From contig CADCUW010000180.1 in assembly GCA_902805985.1 (NCBI GenBank), forward strand, positions 1 to 6,827: a DNA stretch of 6,827 nucleotides. The letters are read 5' to 3'. This stretch comes from an uncultured Rubrobacteraceae bacterium (GTDB lineage Bacteria > Actinomycetota > Rubrobacteria > Rubrobacterales > Rubrobacteraceae). The notes under the pieces are model-generated. The model was not told where the DNA came from, ran no database searches, and worked only from the letters and a program-made list of their open reading frames with translations. Shown here in pieces: positions 1 to 5,444 of the stretch (position 1 is its first letter; every line of letters starts with the position of its first letter). The position numbers were made by a program, and so were the translations under genes.

Positions 1-2
1 CG

Positions 3-473
3 ATCGACGAAGACTATCTGGTCCCGCTGGCGAAGGCGTATCCCCCTCTCAGGCGGGCTGCGTGCGAGAGGATCATCCGCAAGAACGCCCGCGAGAACGC
101 GGTGATCGGTCTCCTGCCGATCCCTGGTGCCGACATGCCGATGATGACCGCGAACCAGGCGAGGATGGTCCTGCACCTGGCCGCCGCCTACGGGGAGGAG
201 CTCTCGTTCCAGAGGGCCAGGGAGCTCCTCGGGGTGCTGGCCGCGGGGTTCGGGTTGCGGGCGCTCACAAGGCAGGTGGTGAAGGTGGTCCCGGTCGGGG
301 GTTGGGCCGCGGGGGCGGCCATCGGGTACGCGGGCACCGTGGCGATGGGCCGCTCGACGATGCTGTACTTCGAGCGCGGCGGGCAGAAGGTCGGGGAGAA
401 GGAGATGGAGGAGATCCGTCGCCGCGCCACCGAGGAGGCGAAGGGCTTCGTCTCCCGCCTCCGCCGCCGGTAG
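3..473 (+). CDS. DUF697-like membrane protein, 3' part (start outside window)
   Basis: The reading frame is open from the window's left edge to TAG at 471-473, giving about 156 visible C-terminal residues. The in-frame GTG at 102 is probably internal, because the translation upstream of it looks coding (IDEDYLVPLAKAYPPLRRAA) and continues smoothly into the rest. The segment resembles the DUF697 (YcjF-like) domain: a basic amphipathic lead-in with repeated Arg/Lys, then a hydrophobic stretch beginning AVIGLLPIPGADMPMM and ending in a NQARMVLHLAAAYG helix. A second hydrophobic, glycine-rich hairpin contains VPVGGWAAGAAIGYAG, and the tail is charged and ends in RRR. In this family the domain is often fused to, or encoded beside, an Era-like GTPase; if there is a GTPase part here it lies upstream of the window. 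Function is not established. It ends 40 bases before the next gene, which has its own promoter. The family assignment is from recall of the motif style, so moderate confidence. Confidence 0.62.
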   Translation: MDEDYLVPLAKAYPPLRRAACERIIRKNARENAVIGLLPIPGADMPMMTANQARMVLHLAAAYGEELSFQRARELLGVLAAGFGLRALTRQVVKVVPVGGWAAGAAIGYAGTVAMGRSTMLYFERGGQKVGEKEMEEIRRRATEEAKGFVSRLRRR

Positions 474-490
474 CGCGGGCACACCCCGCG
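474..490 (+). terminator. GC inverted repeat after the first gene; possible terminator or operator
   Basis: CGCGGG (474-479) and CCCGCG (485-490) are perfect reverse complements around a 5-base loop (CACAC), starting directly after the TAG stop at 471-473. The 6-bp all-GC stem could end transcription of the upstream gene. There is no T-run after it, however, so it is not a classical intrinsic terminator. It also covers the region where a -35 element for the 501-506 promoter would lie, so it could equally be an operator for the next gene. Confidence 0.35.
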
Positions 491-500
491 GGTCCGCCGC

Positions 501-506
501 TATAAT
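501..506 (+). promoter_or_regulatory. -10 box of PLD gene promoter; leaderless transcript predicted
   Basis: A perfect TATAAT stands out in very GC-rich surroundings and ends 7 bases before the ATG at 514. A sigma-70-type start site normally lies about 7 bases after the last T, so transcription should begin at about 513-514, on or beside the A of the start codon. No convincing -35 box is visible; the position 17 bases upstream reads GGCACA, matching TTGACA only in its last three bases. No Shine-Dalgarno sequence would fit in the transcript. Confidence 0.6.
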
Positions 507-513
507 CCGGACC

Positions 514-1770
514 ATGAACTTCTCTCTGGGACGCGCGGTCTCCGACCTGCGAAGGATCGGGCTCAGGCTCTTTCTCGCGCTGACGGCGGTGCAGGCGGCG
601 GTCGTTGGCGTGCTGGTGGCGATGGCCCAGTTGCGCAAGCGTCGCGCGGGCCCGCAGGGCGGTTTCCCGTGGGAGGACCAGCCGGAGGTCTCCCTGGAAG
701 GGGGCGACCGCCTCAAGCTCTACCCCTACGGCGTCCAGCTCTACGACGCCATGATCGAAGACATCCGCAACGCGAAGAAGTCCATCTACATCGGCACGTT
801 TATCTGGAAGGGGGACGCGGTCGGCCGGCGCTTCGTGGAGGCGCTCGCCGAGAAGGCCCGCGAGGGGGTCAACGTGTGCGTGATCTTCGACGGCCTCGCC
901 AACGTGTTCGTCTCCTCCGAGTTCAAGGACTTCCCCAAGGAGATAAACCTGCTCCACTTCAGGCCGATCTGGGGGCCCGAGAACCTCGTCAACCCGCGCA
1001 ACGTCTTTCGGTACCACAAGCACATCATGAGCGTGGACGGGGAGATCGGCTTCGTCGGCGGCTACAACATAGGCTCCCTCTACGCGGACGGATGGCGCGA
1101 CACCCACATCCGCATCGATGGCCCCGACGCCCGCGAGATCGAGAACGACCTGGTCGACTTCTGGAACGGCCACCGCGCCCCTGAGCTCCCGGAGCTTAGG
1201 CTGGACCGGGAGCGCTCCTGGAACCCCGCGACGATCTTCCACAGGAACGACCCGTACATGAGGATGTTCCCCATCCGGGCGATGTACCTCGAGGCGATAG
1301 ACCGGGCCAACAGGCACATTTACCTCACGCACGCCTACTTTATCCCGGACCGGGCGATGCGCAGCGGGCTCGTCGAGGCCGTCAAGAGGGGTGTGGACGT
1401 GCAGATACTCGTGCCCGAGAACTCCAACCACGTCACGGCGGACTGGCTCGCCCGGCGCCACTTCAGGCAGCTTCTGGAGGCGGGGGTGAGGATCCACCTC
1501 TACAAGCACATCATGATCCACTCAAAGACCGCCACCATAGACGGCGTCTGGTCCACGGTCGGCACGGCGAACATCGACCGCTACAGCCTGCTCGGCAACT
1601 ACGAGACGAACCTGGAAGTCTACTCCGCGGACCTCGCTGACCAGATGGAGCGGATGTTCGAGCTCGACAAGACGAACGCGCGCGAGATCACCGCGGAAGA
1701 GTGGGACCGCAGGCCACTCCCCGCGAAGGTCGTCGAACGCGTCCTCGCCTCCCTGAGCCCGCTGGTCTAG
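514..1770 (+). CDS. Membrane-anchored phospholipase D / cardiolipin synthase family protein
   Basis: This 418-residue protein has one N-terminal hydrophobic helix (about residues 18-39) followed by a basic RKRR cluster, then two PLD repeats. The second repeat has a standard HxKx4D motif (H336, K338, D343) followed by GTANID (350-355). The first repeat has GGYNIG (182-187) and WRDTH (194-198) in the usual places, but its HKD motif reads HKHIMSVD (168-175), with His where the catalytic Lys normally stands. Family members join phosphatidylglycerol or related lipids into cardiolipin, or hydrolyse or transfer phosphodiesters, at the cytoplasmic membrane. Two-repeat architecture plus a membrane anchor favours a cardiolipin synthase-like role, but substrate cannot be read from the sequence. 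It is probably a single-gene unit: own promoter at 501-506, non-coding hairpins after the stop. The ATG at 514 is taken because the translation has a natural N-terminus there; there is no ribosome binding site, consistent with leaderless translation. Family is certain, exact activity is not. Confidence 0.9.
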   Translation: MNFSLGRAVSDLRRIGLRLFLALTAVQAAVVGVLVAMAQLRKRRAGPQGGFPWEDQPEVSLEGGDRLKLYPYGVQLYDAMIEDIRNAKKSIYIGTFIWKGDAVGRRFVEALAEKAREGVNVCVIFDGLANVFVSSEFKDFPKEINLLHFRPIWGPENLVNPRNVFRYHKHIMSVDGEIGFVGGYNIGSLYADGWRDTHIRIDGPDAREIENDLVDFWNGHRAPELPELRLDRERSWNPATIFHRNDPYMRMFPIRAMYLEAIDRANRHIYLTHAYFIPDRAMRSGLVEAVKRGVDVQILVPENSNHVTADWLARRHFRQLLEAGVRIHLYKHIMIHSKTATIDGVWSTVGTANIDRYSLLGNYETNLEVYSADLADQMERMFELDKTNAREITAEEWDRRPLPAKVVERVLASLSPLV

Positions 1771-1790
1771 AGGTTTTAGGTTCGAGGCTT

Positions 1791-1803
1791 CCCCCTTCGG
1801 GGG
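1791..1803 (+). terminator. UUCG-loop hairpin after PLD gene; possible first terminator
   Basis: CCCC (1792-1795) pairs with GGGG (1800-1803) around TTCG, forming the very stable C(UUCG)G tetraloop 21 bases after the PLD stop codon. Only a short T-run (TTT, 1805-1807) follows, so alone it is a weak terminator candidate. It may instead protect the 3' end of the mRNA or act together with the structure at 1820-1869. Confidence 0.4.
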
Positions 1804-1819
1804 CTTTGAGGCTGGAGGG

Positions 1820-1869
1820 ACCCGTCTTCGGGACGCGGGCGGGTTTCAAGTCCGCCCCTACGGGTTTTT
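1820..1869 (+). terminator. Branched stem-loop followed by T5, likely intrinsic terminator
   Basis: ACCCGT (1820-1825) is the exact reverse complement of ACGGGT (1860-1865), making an outer 6-bp stem. Inside it GGGCGG (1837-1842) pairs with CCGCCC (1852-1857). The last T of the outer stem starts a run of five Ts (1865-1869). An alternative small hairpin, CGTC (1823-1826) with GACG (1832-1835) around TTCGG, competes with the outer stem. GC stem plus T-run in the gap between the PLD gene and the recJ promoter fits an intrinsic terminator. The branched, two-stem form is unusual and has not been tested by folding. Confidence 0.5.
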
Positions 1870-1893
1870 GTGCCGGCGGGAGTCTAATCCTCT

Positions 1894-1904
1894 CTCTGTA
1901 TAAT
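1894..1904 (+). promoter_or_regulatory. recJ operon promoter core
   Basis: A perfect TATAAT (1899-1904) is preceded by CTCTG, and the 12 bases 1894-1905 recur identically before tatD (5394-5405). The predicted start of transcription is about 1911, giving an untranslated leader of about 34 bases before the TTG at 1945. No -35 hexamer is recognisable at 16-18 bases spacing. The TG directly before TATAAT resembles an extended -10 but is one base closer than the classical TGnTATAAT. It likely drives recJ, the ROK kinase gene and rsmI. Confidence 0.6.
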
Positions 1905-1931
1905 GACGATGATTCGGGATCGGGATTCTTC

Positions 1932-1939
1932 GGGAAGGA
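1932..1939 (+). promoter_or_regulatory. Ribosome binding site deciding the recJ start
   Basis: GGGAAGGA, a good Shine-Dalgarno match, ends 5 bases before an in-frame TTG at 1945. The in-frame ATG codons at 1903 and 1909 have no such site, and the first overlaps the -10 box itself. This favours TTG 1945 as the start of recJ. Confidence 0.55.
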
Positions 1940-1944
1940 TTTGT

Positions 1945-3600
1945 TTGGCGCGGTGGCGGTTTCTTGAGCCGGACGAGGGGGTGGTGGAGGACCTCGCCCG
2001 GGAGGCGGAGGTCGACCGTCTGTGCGCCCGCGTCCTGGCGAACCGGGGCGTGCCGCCGGAGGGTGCTCTGGCCTTTCTCGCGCCCTCGCTGAAGGCTATC
2101 GGGACGCCCGAGGAGGACCCGTGGGGGGTGGGCGCCCGGCGGGTGGCTGAGGCCATAAAATCCGGCGAGCGCATCGGGGTCTTCGGCGACTACGACACGG
2201 ACGGGCTCACCTCGGCGGCCGTGCTGTACCTGGCGCTCTCGAACTACACGGAGAACGTGGTCGTCGCCCTGCCGACCCGTCAGAAAGGCTACAGCCTGCG
2301 GGAGCCCTACGTGCGCGACCTCTTCGCCGAGGGCGTCGACCTGCTCATCACGGCGGACTGCGGCATCTCCAACAGGCGGGAGGTGGCGCTCGCCAACGAG
2401 CTCGGGATGGAGGTCGTCGTGACGGACCACCACATCCCGCCCGAAGACCCGCCCGACTCTGCCGTCGCCGTCCTAGACCCGAAGCTCTGGGACCCGGACG
2501 ATCCGCTCGCCGGCGTGGGTGTTGCCTGGAAGTTCGCCTGGGCCGTCGCCCGCGAGCTCGGCGATGCGGAGGGTAAGAAGAGGCTCGGGCGGCTGCTGGA
2601 TCTCGTCTCCGTCGGGACCGTCGTGGACATAGCTCCGCTCGTCGGGGACAACCGGGCGCTCGCGATGATGGGTCTCAGGCACATCAACCGGGGGCTTGCG
2701 GGGGGGAGGGCGAGGGCCGGCATCGAGGCGCTCGTCAAGGTGGCGGGGGTGAGGGGGGAGCTCAACGAGGAGGACCTCGGGTGGCGGCTCGGGCCCAGGC
2801 TCAACTCCATCGGCAGGATCAAGAACCCCCGCCCCGCCCTCGACCTGCTGCTCACCAAAGACCCTAAAGAGGCGAACCGCATCGCCTGGGAGCTCAACGG
2901 CCTCAACTCCGAGCGCCAGCGCCGGACGAGGTATGCCGTCGAGCGGGCGATGGAGGAGGTCGACCCGGATCAGGACTTCAAGGTCGTCGTCACGGACGAG
3001 ACCGGGGGGCTTGCCGGGCTCGTCGCCGGCAGGGTCGCGGGGGCGACGGGGAGGCCTGCGGCGATACTCAACAGGAGGGCGGACGGCTCCTACGGTGGCT
3101 CGGCCCGGGCCGGAGAGACGGACGTGGACCTCTACGGCGCCCTCTACTCCGTCAGGCACCTGATGGGCGAGTGGGGCGGCCACCGCAAGGCCGCCGGCCT
3201 CTCCGTGAACCCCGGCCAGTTCGACGAGTTCGTCGCCGGCCTGAACGAGGCGGTGCGGGCGCAGCAGGCAGAAGACCCCGAGATCTTCGTCCCCGCGCTC
3301 GAGGTCGACGCGGAGATAGCGCTGGATAGGGTGCGGAACGGTCTGCTCGACTGGCACGAGAAGCTAGCACCTTTCGGGAGCGGCAACCACAGGCCCGTCT
3401 TCGCGAGCGAGGGACTGAAGATCGAGGGCGCGAGGCAGCTCTGGGAGGGCATGAACCTCGTTAGCCTCGCGGGCGGGGTGAAGGCGAGGATGGCCGGCGA
3501 CGCCGACGGGTTGCCGGACGGGACGTTCGACGCCGCGTACACCGTCTCCCGCAGCCGGTACTCGGGGCAGGCGGAGCTAGAGATACTGGACTTGAGGTAG
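1945..3600 (+). CDS. recJ: RecJ single-stranded-DNA-specific 5'-3' exonuclease
   Basis: RecJ degrades single-stranded DNA 5' to 3' in recombination, mismatch repair and base excision repair in the cytoplasm, using Mn/Mg bound by the DHH core. Counting from TTG 1945 (551 residues, normal for the family): GDYDTDG at 81-87, ADCGIS at 137-142, DHH at 161-163 and VGTVVDIAPL around 223-232 form the DHH domain. The DHHA1 domain carries GSAR (385-388) and GGH (411-413). The C-terminal OB-fold region begins near LAPFGSGN (about 474-481). All expected metal-binding acidic and His residues of the DHH part are present. One difference: in the DHHA1 segment usually reading (W/G)HxGVxGIVA, this protein has TGGLAGLVA, without the His. 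An upstream ATG at 1903 would add 14 residues, but it lies within the -10 box and its extension is not RecJ-like, whereas MARWRFLEP is a typical RecJ beginning. First gene of a tight three-gene operon; its stop overlaps the next start by one base. Confidence 0.93.
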   Translation: MARWRFLEPDEGVVEDLAREAEVDRLCARVLANRGVPPEGALAFLAPSLKAIGTPEEDPWGVGARRVAEAIKSGERIGVFGDYDTDGLTSAAVLYLALSNYTENVVVALPTRQKGYSLREPYVRDLFAEGVDLLITADCGISNRREVALANELGMEVVVTDHHIPPEDPPDSAVAVLDPKLWDPDDPLAGVGVAWKFAWAVARELGDAEGKKRLGRLLDLVSVGTVVDIAPLVGDNRALAMMGLRHINRGLAGGRARAGIEALVKVAGVRGELNEEDLGWRLGPRLNSIGRIKNPRPALDLLLTKDPKEANRIAWELNGLNSERQRRTRYAVERAMEEVDPDQDFKVVVTDETGGLAGLVAGRVAGATGRPAAILNRRADGSYGGSARAGETDVDLYGALYSVRHLMGEWGGHRKAAGLSVNPGQFDEFVAGLNEAVRAQQAEDPEIFVPALEVDAEIALDRVRNGLLDWHEKLAPFGSGNHRPVFASEGLKIEGARQLWEGMNLVSLAGGVKARMAGDADGLPDGTFDAAYTVSRSRYSGQAELEILDLR

Positions 3601-4556
3601 TGGCCTCGAACGCCGTCGGGGTGGACGTGGGGGGGACCAAGATCGCCGCCGGCGTCGTCTCCCCGGAGGGCGAGATCCTCGCGAGCGTCCGCTACCCGAC
3701 GCCGCACTCCCCGGAGAAGCTCGTCGGGACCATCGTGCGGTCTATAAAAGAGGTCATGGACGGCCACCAGGTCGGCGGGGTCTGCCTCGCCGTTCCGGGC
3801 CACATCCTGGCCCAGGAGAACAGGGTGGTCTTCTCCGCGAACCTCCACGCCATCGAGGGTATCCCGCTAAAAGACAGTATCGAACCCGAGATAGGCGTCC
3901 CGCTAACCATCGAGAACGACGCGAGCGCCGCGGCGTGGGGGGAGTTCCGGTTCGGGGCGGGGAGCGAGGTGGACCACCTCGTCTTTCTCACACTCGGGAC
4001 GGGGATCGGGGGAGGTGTGATCTCCCACGGCGTCCTGCTGCGCGGCGCCCAGGGCTCGGGCGGGGAGCTCGGCCACGTCACCGTCCAGGCCACCGGCCCC
4101 CGCTGCGCCTGCGGCAACCGCGGCTGCCTCGAAGCCCTCGCCTCCGGAACGGCCATAGGCCGCCGTGCCAGGGAGAGGGCCGTCGAGAAGCCGGGCTCGG
4201 CCCTGGGGCGCATAGCCGCCAGGCGCGAGGTGCTCGGCGAGGACGTTACCGAGCTCGCCCAGAACGGGGACGAGACCGCCATCTTGGTGCTCGAAGAGAC
4301 GGGGACCTGGCTCGGCATCGGCCTCGCCGGGTTCGTGAACGTCTTCAACCCCGAGGTGGCGGCCGTCGGGGGCGGGGCGATGGCGGCGGGGGATTTGATC
4401 CTCGCCTCCGCCCGGCGCGAGATGCGCCTCCGGGCCCGCCCCCCGTCCCGCGATCTCGTCGAGGTGCAGGTCGCCACCCTGGGTCCGAGATCCGGCGTCC
4501 TGGGCGCCGCCGCCCTGGCCCGGGGCGAGGGCGGCGAGTACGTGCTCGGCGGCTGA
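3600..4556 (+). CDS. ROK-family sugar kinase, probably glucokinase
   Basis: This 318-residue protein belongs to the ROK (repressor, ORF, kinase) family and most likely phosphorylates glucose or a related hexose with ATP in the cytoplasm. Visible motifs: phosphate-binding VGVDVGGTK (6-14); END (105-107) with the catalytic Asp107; the second nucleotide-binding loop TLGTGIGGG (131-139); GELGH (155-159); and the zinc motif CACGNRGCLE (C169, C171, C176, with H159 as fourth ligand). There is no N-terminal helix-turn-helix, so it is a kinase rather than a ROK repressor. GTG at 3600 shares its G with the recJ TAG stop, so translation is probably coupled; GAGG at 3594-3597 is too close to be an ideal ribosome binding site. 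Start choice is supported by the usual short lead before GVDVGGTK. Alternatives are N-acetylmannosamine, N-acetylglucosamine, fructose or polyphosphate-dependent kinases; the motifs do not decide the sugar. Its place between recJ and rsmI has no obvious functional logic. Confidence 0.88.
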   Translation: MASNAVGVDVGGTKIAAGVVSPEGEILASVRYPTPHSPEKLVGTIVRSIKEVMDGHQVGGVCLAVPGHILAQENRVVFSANLHAIEGIPLKDSIEPEIGVPLTIENDASAAAWGEFRFGAGSEVDHLVFLTLGTGIGGGVISHGVLLRGAQGSGGELGHVTVQATGPRCACGNRGCLEALASGTAIGRRARERAVEKPGSALGRIAARREVLGEDVTELAQNGDETAILVLEETGTWLGIGLAGFVNVFNPEVAAVGGGAMAAGDLILASARREMRLRARPPSRDLVEVQVATLGPRSGVLGAAALARGEGGEYVLGG

Positions 4557-4559
4557 GAG

Positions 4560-5360
4560 ATGCCGCTGGCCGTCGTACCTACCCCCATAGGCAACCTCGA
4601 AGACATCACCCTGCGCGCGCTGCGCTACCTGCGCGAGGCCGACCTCGTAGCCTGCGAGGACACCCGCCGCACCGGGCGCCTGCTCGCCCACTACGAGATA
4701 AAGAAGGACCTCATCGCCCTCCACGAGCACAACGAGGATCGCCTGTCGGGAGAGCTCGCCCGAAGGGCACAGACGGAGCGTGTAGCCCTCGTCTCCGACG
4801 CGGGGATGCCGCTGGTCTCAGACCCCGGCTACCGGCTCGTCGCGGCCTGCATCGAGGGCGGCGTCGGGGTCGAGGTCCTGCCCGGCCCGTCCGCGCCGGT
4901 GACGGCGCTCGTCGCCTCGGGCCTCCCCACGGACGCCGTCGTGTTTCTCGGCTTTCTGCCGCGCAAGGGAAAGGAGCGGACGGAGCTACTCGACCGCGTC
5001 TCTGGTGAGCGCTCCACCTTCGTCCTCTTCGAGTCGCCGCACCGGCTGGCGAAGACGCTGGGGGATCTTCCCCCAGAGGCGCCGATAGCGGTGTGCCGGG
5101 AGCTCACCAAGCTGCACGAGGAAGTCTTTAGGGGCACGGCCTCAGAGGCGGCGGAGCACTTCTCGGGGCCCGTGAAAGGAGAAGTGGTCGTGGTGGTGAG
5201 GGGAGGGACGGATGCAACTCAGCCCAGCCTCGAAGACGCCGTGGAGAGGGCGCGGGGTTACGTGTCGGGGGGAGAGGCGCCCTCGCGGGCGGCGGCGCGG
5301 GCGGCCAGGGAGACGGGGCTGAAGAAGAGGGACGTCTACGAGCGCGTCGCGAAGGGCTGA
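4560..5360 (+). CDS. rsmI: RsmI, 16S rRNA (cytidine-1402 2'-O)-methyltransferase
   Basis: RsmI uses S-adenosylmethionine to 2'-O-methylate C1402 of 16S rRNA, in the P-site part of the decoding centre, where RsmH adds the N4 methyl. This 266-residue protein is slightly shorter than the usual 275-290. It carries the family signatures in order: PTPIGNLEDIT (7-17), CEDTRRT (32-38), SDAGMPLVSDPG (79-90), LPGPSA (107-112), ESPHR (158-162), and CRELTKLHEE (179-188). It is a tetrapyrrole-methylase-fold enzyme, not a Rossmann-fold methyltransferase. The C-terminal part (about 220-266) is a short, Ala/Arg-rich helical region ending with the conserved-looking KKRDVYERV. ATG follows the ROK kinase stop after three bases with no clear Shine-Dalgarno sequence, so it probably depends on translational coupling. 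Last gene of the recJ operon. Identification is firm. Confidence 0.95.
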   Translation: MPLAVVPTPIGNLEDITLRALRYLREADLVACEDTRRTGRLLAHYEIKKDLIALHEHNEDRLSGELARRAQTERVALVSDAGMPLVSDPGYRLVAACIEGGVGVEVLPGPSAPVTALVASGLPTDAVVFLGFLPRKGKERTELLDRVSGERSTFVLFESPHRLAKTLGDLPPEAPIAVCRELTKLHEEVFRGTASEAAEHFSGPVKGEVVVVVRGGTDATQPSLEDAVERARGYVSGGEAPSRAAARAARETGLKKRDVYERVAKG

Positions 5361-5393
5361 GGGGGGTGGGCCCGGCGTCGCCTGGAGGCATAC

Positions 5394-5404
5394 CTCTGTA
5401 TAAT
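5394..5404 (+). promoter_or_regulatory. tatD promoter core
   Basis: TATAAT (5399-5404) is preceded by CTCTG, identical over 12 bases (5394-5405) to the recJ promoter core. It lies in the 84-base gap between rsmI and tatD. The predicted transcript start is about 5411, giving a leader of about 34 bases with a ribosome binding site. No recognisable -35 box is present. It likely drives tatD and, by read-through, ksgA, for which no separate promoter is visible. Confidence 0.6.
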
Positions 5405-5430
5405 GCGCCCCGCTGACGTCTCTCGGGGAG

Positions 5431-5436
5431 AAGGGA
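5431..5436 (+). promoter_or_regulatory. Ribosome binding site deciding the tatD start
   Basis: AAGGGA ends 8 bases before ATG 5445, with further purine-rich sequence (GGGGAG, 5425-5430) just upstream. The earlier in-frame ATG at 5403 overlaps the -10 box and so would not be in the transcript. This makes ATG 5445 the better start. Confidence 0.6.
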
Positions 5437-5444
5437 TAGGCGCC

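Noticed and set aside
62..505. Plus-strand open frame (147 codons) overlapping the first gene
   Set aside because: Arg/Gly/Pro-rich off-frame translation; the frame starting at position 3 gives a sensible membrane-protein sequence.
265..1521. Long minus-strand open frame (418 codons) opposite the PLD gene
   Set aside because: It is a shadow of the real gene in very GC-rich DNA where stops are rare. Its translation is Pro/Arg/Val-rich low-complexity with no recognisable domain, whereas the plus strand encodes clear PLD motifs.
1771..1870. Possible tRNA (GGTTTCAAGTCC resembles a T-arm)
   Set aside because: The T-loop sequence does not fit the TTCRA pattern with proper spacing. There is no matching acceptor stem or anticodon arm and no CCA end. 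The pairing is better explained as a terminator-like stem.
1901..1911. ATG 1909 as a leaderless start for recJ
   Set aside because: It would require transcription to begin only 5 bases after the -10 box, and it ignores the good ribosome binding site before TTG 1945. It remains possible but is less likely.
1701..1967. Plus-strand open frame spanning the PLD end, hairpins and recJ start
   Set aside because: It overlaps the coding end of the PLD gene and runs through the terminator-like structures and promoter; no protein-like composition or ribosome binding site.
3935..5008. Long plus-strand frame (357 codons) overlapping the ROK kinase and rsmI
   Set aside because: The translation is dominated by Arg, Pro and Gly, typical of an off-frame reading of GC-rich genes, and both overlapped genes have strong family motifs in their own frames.
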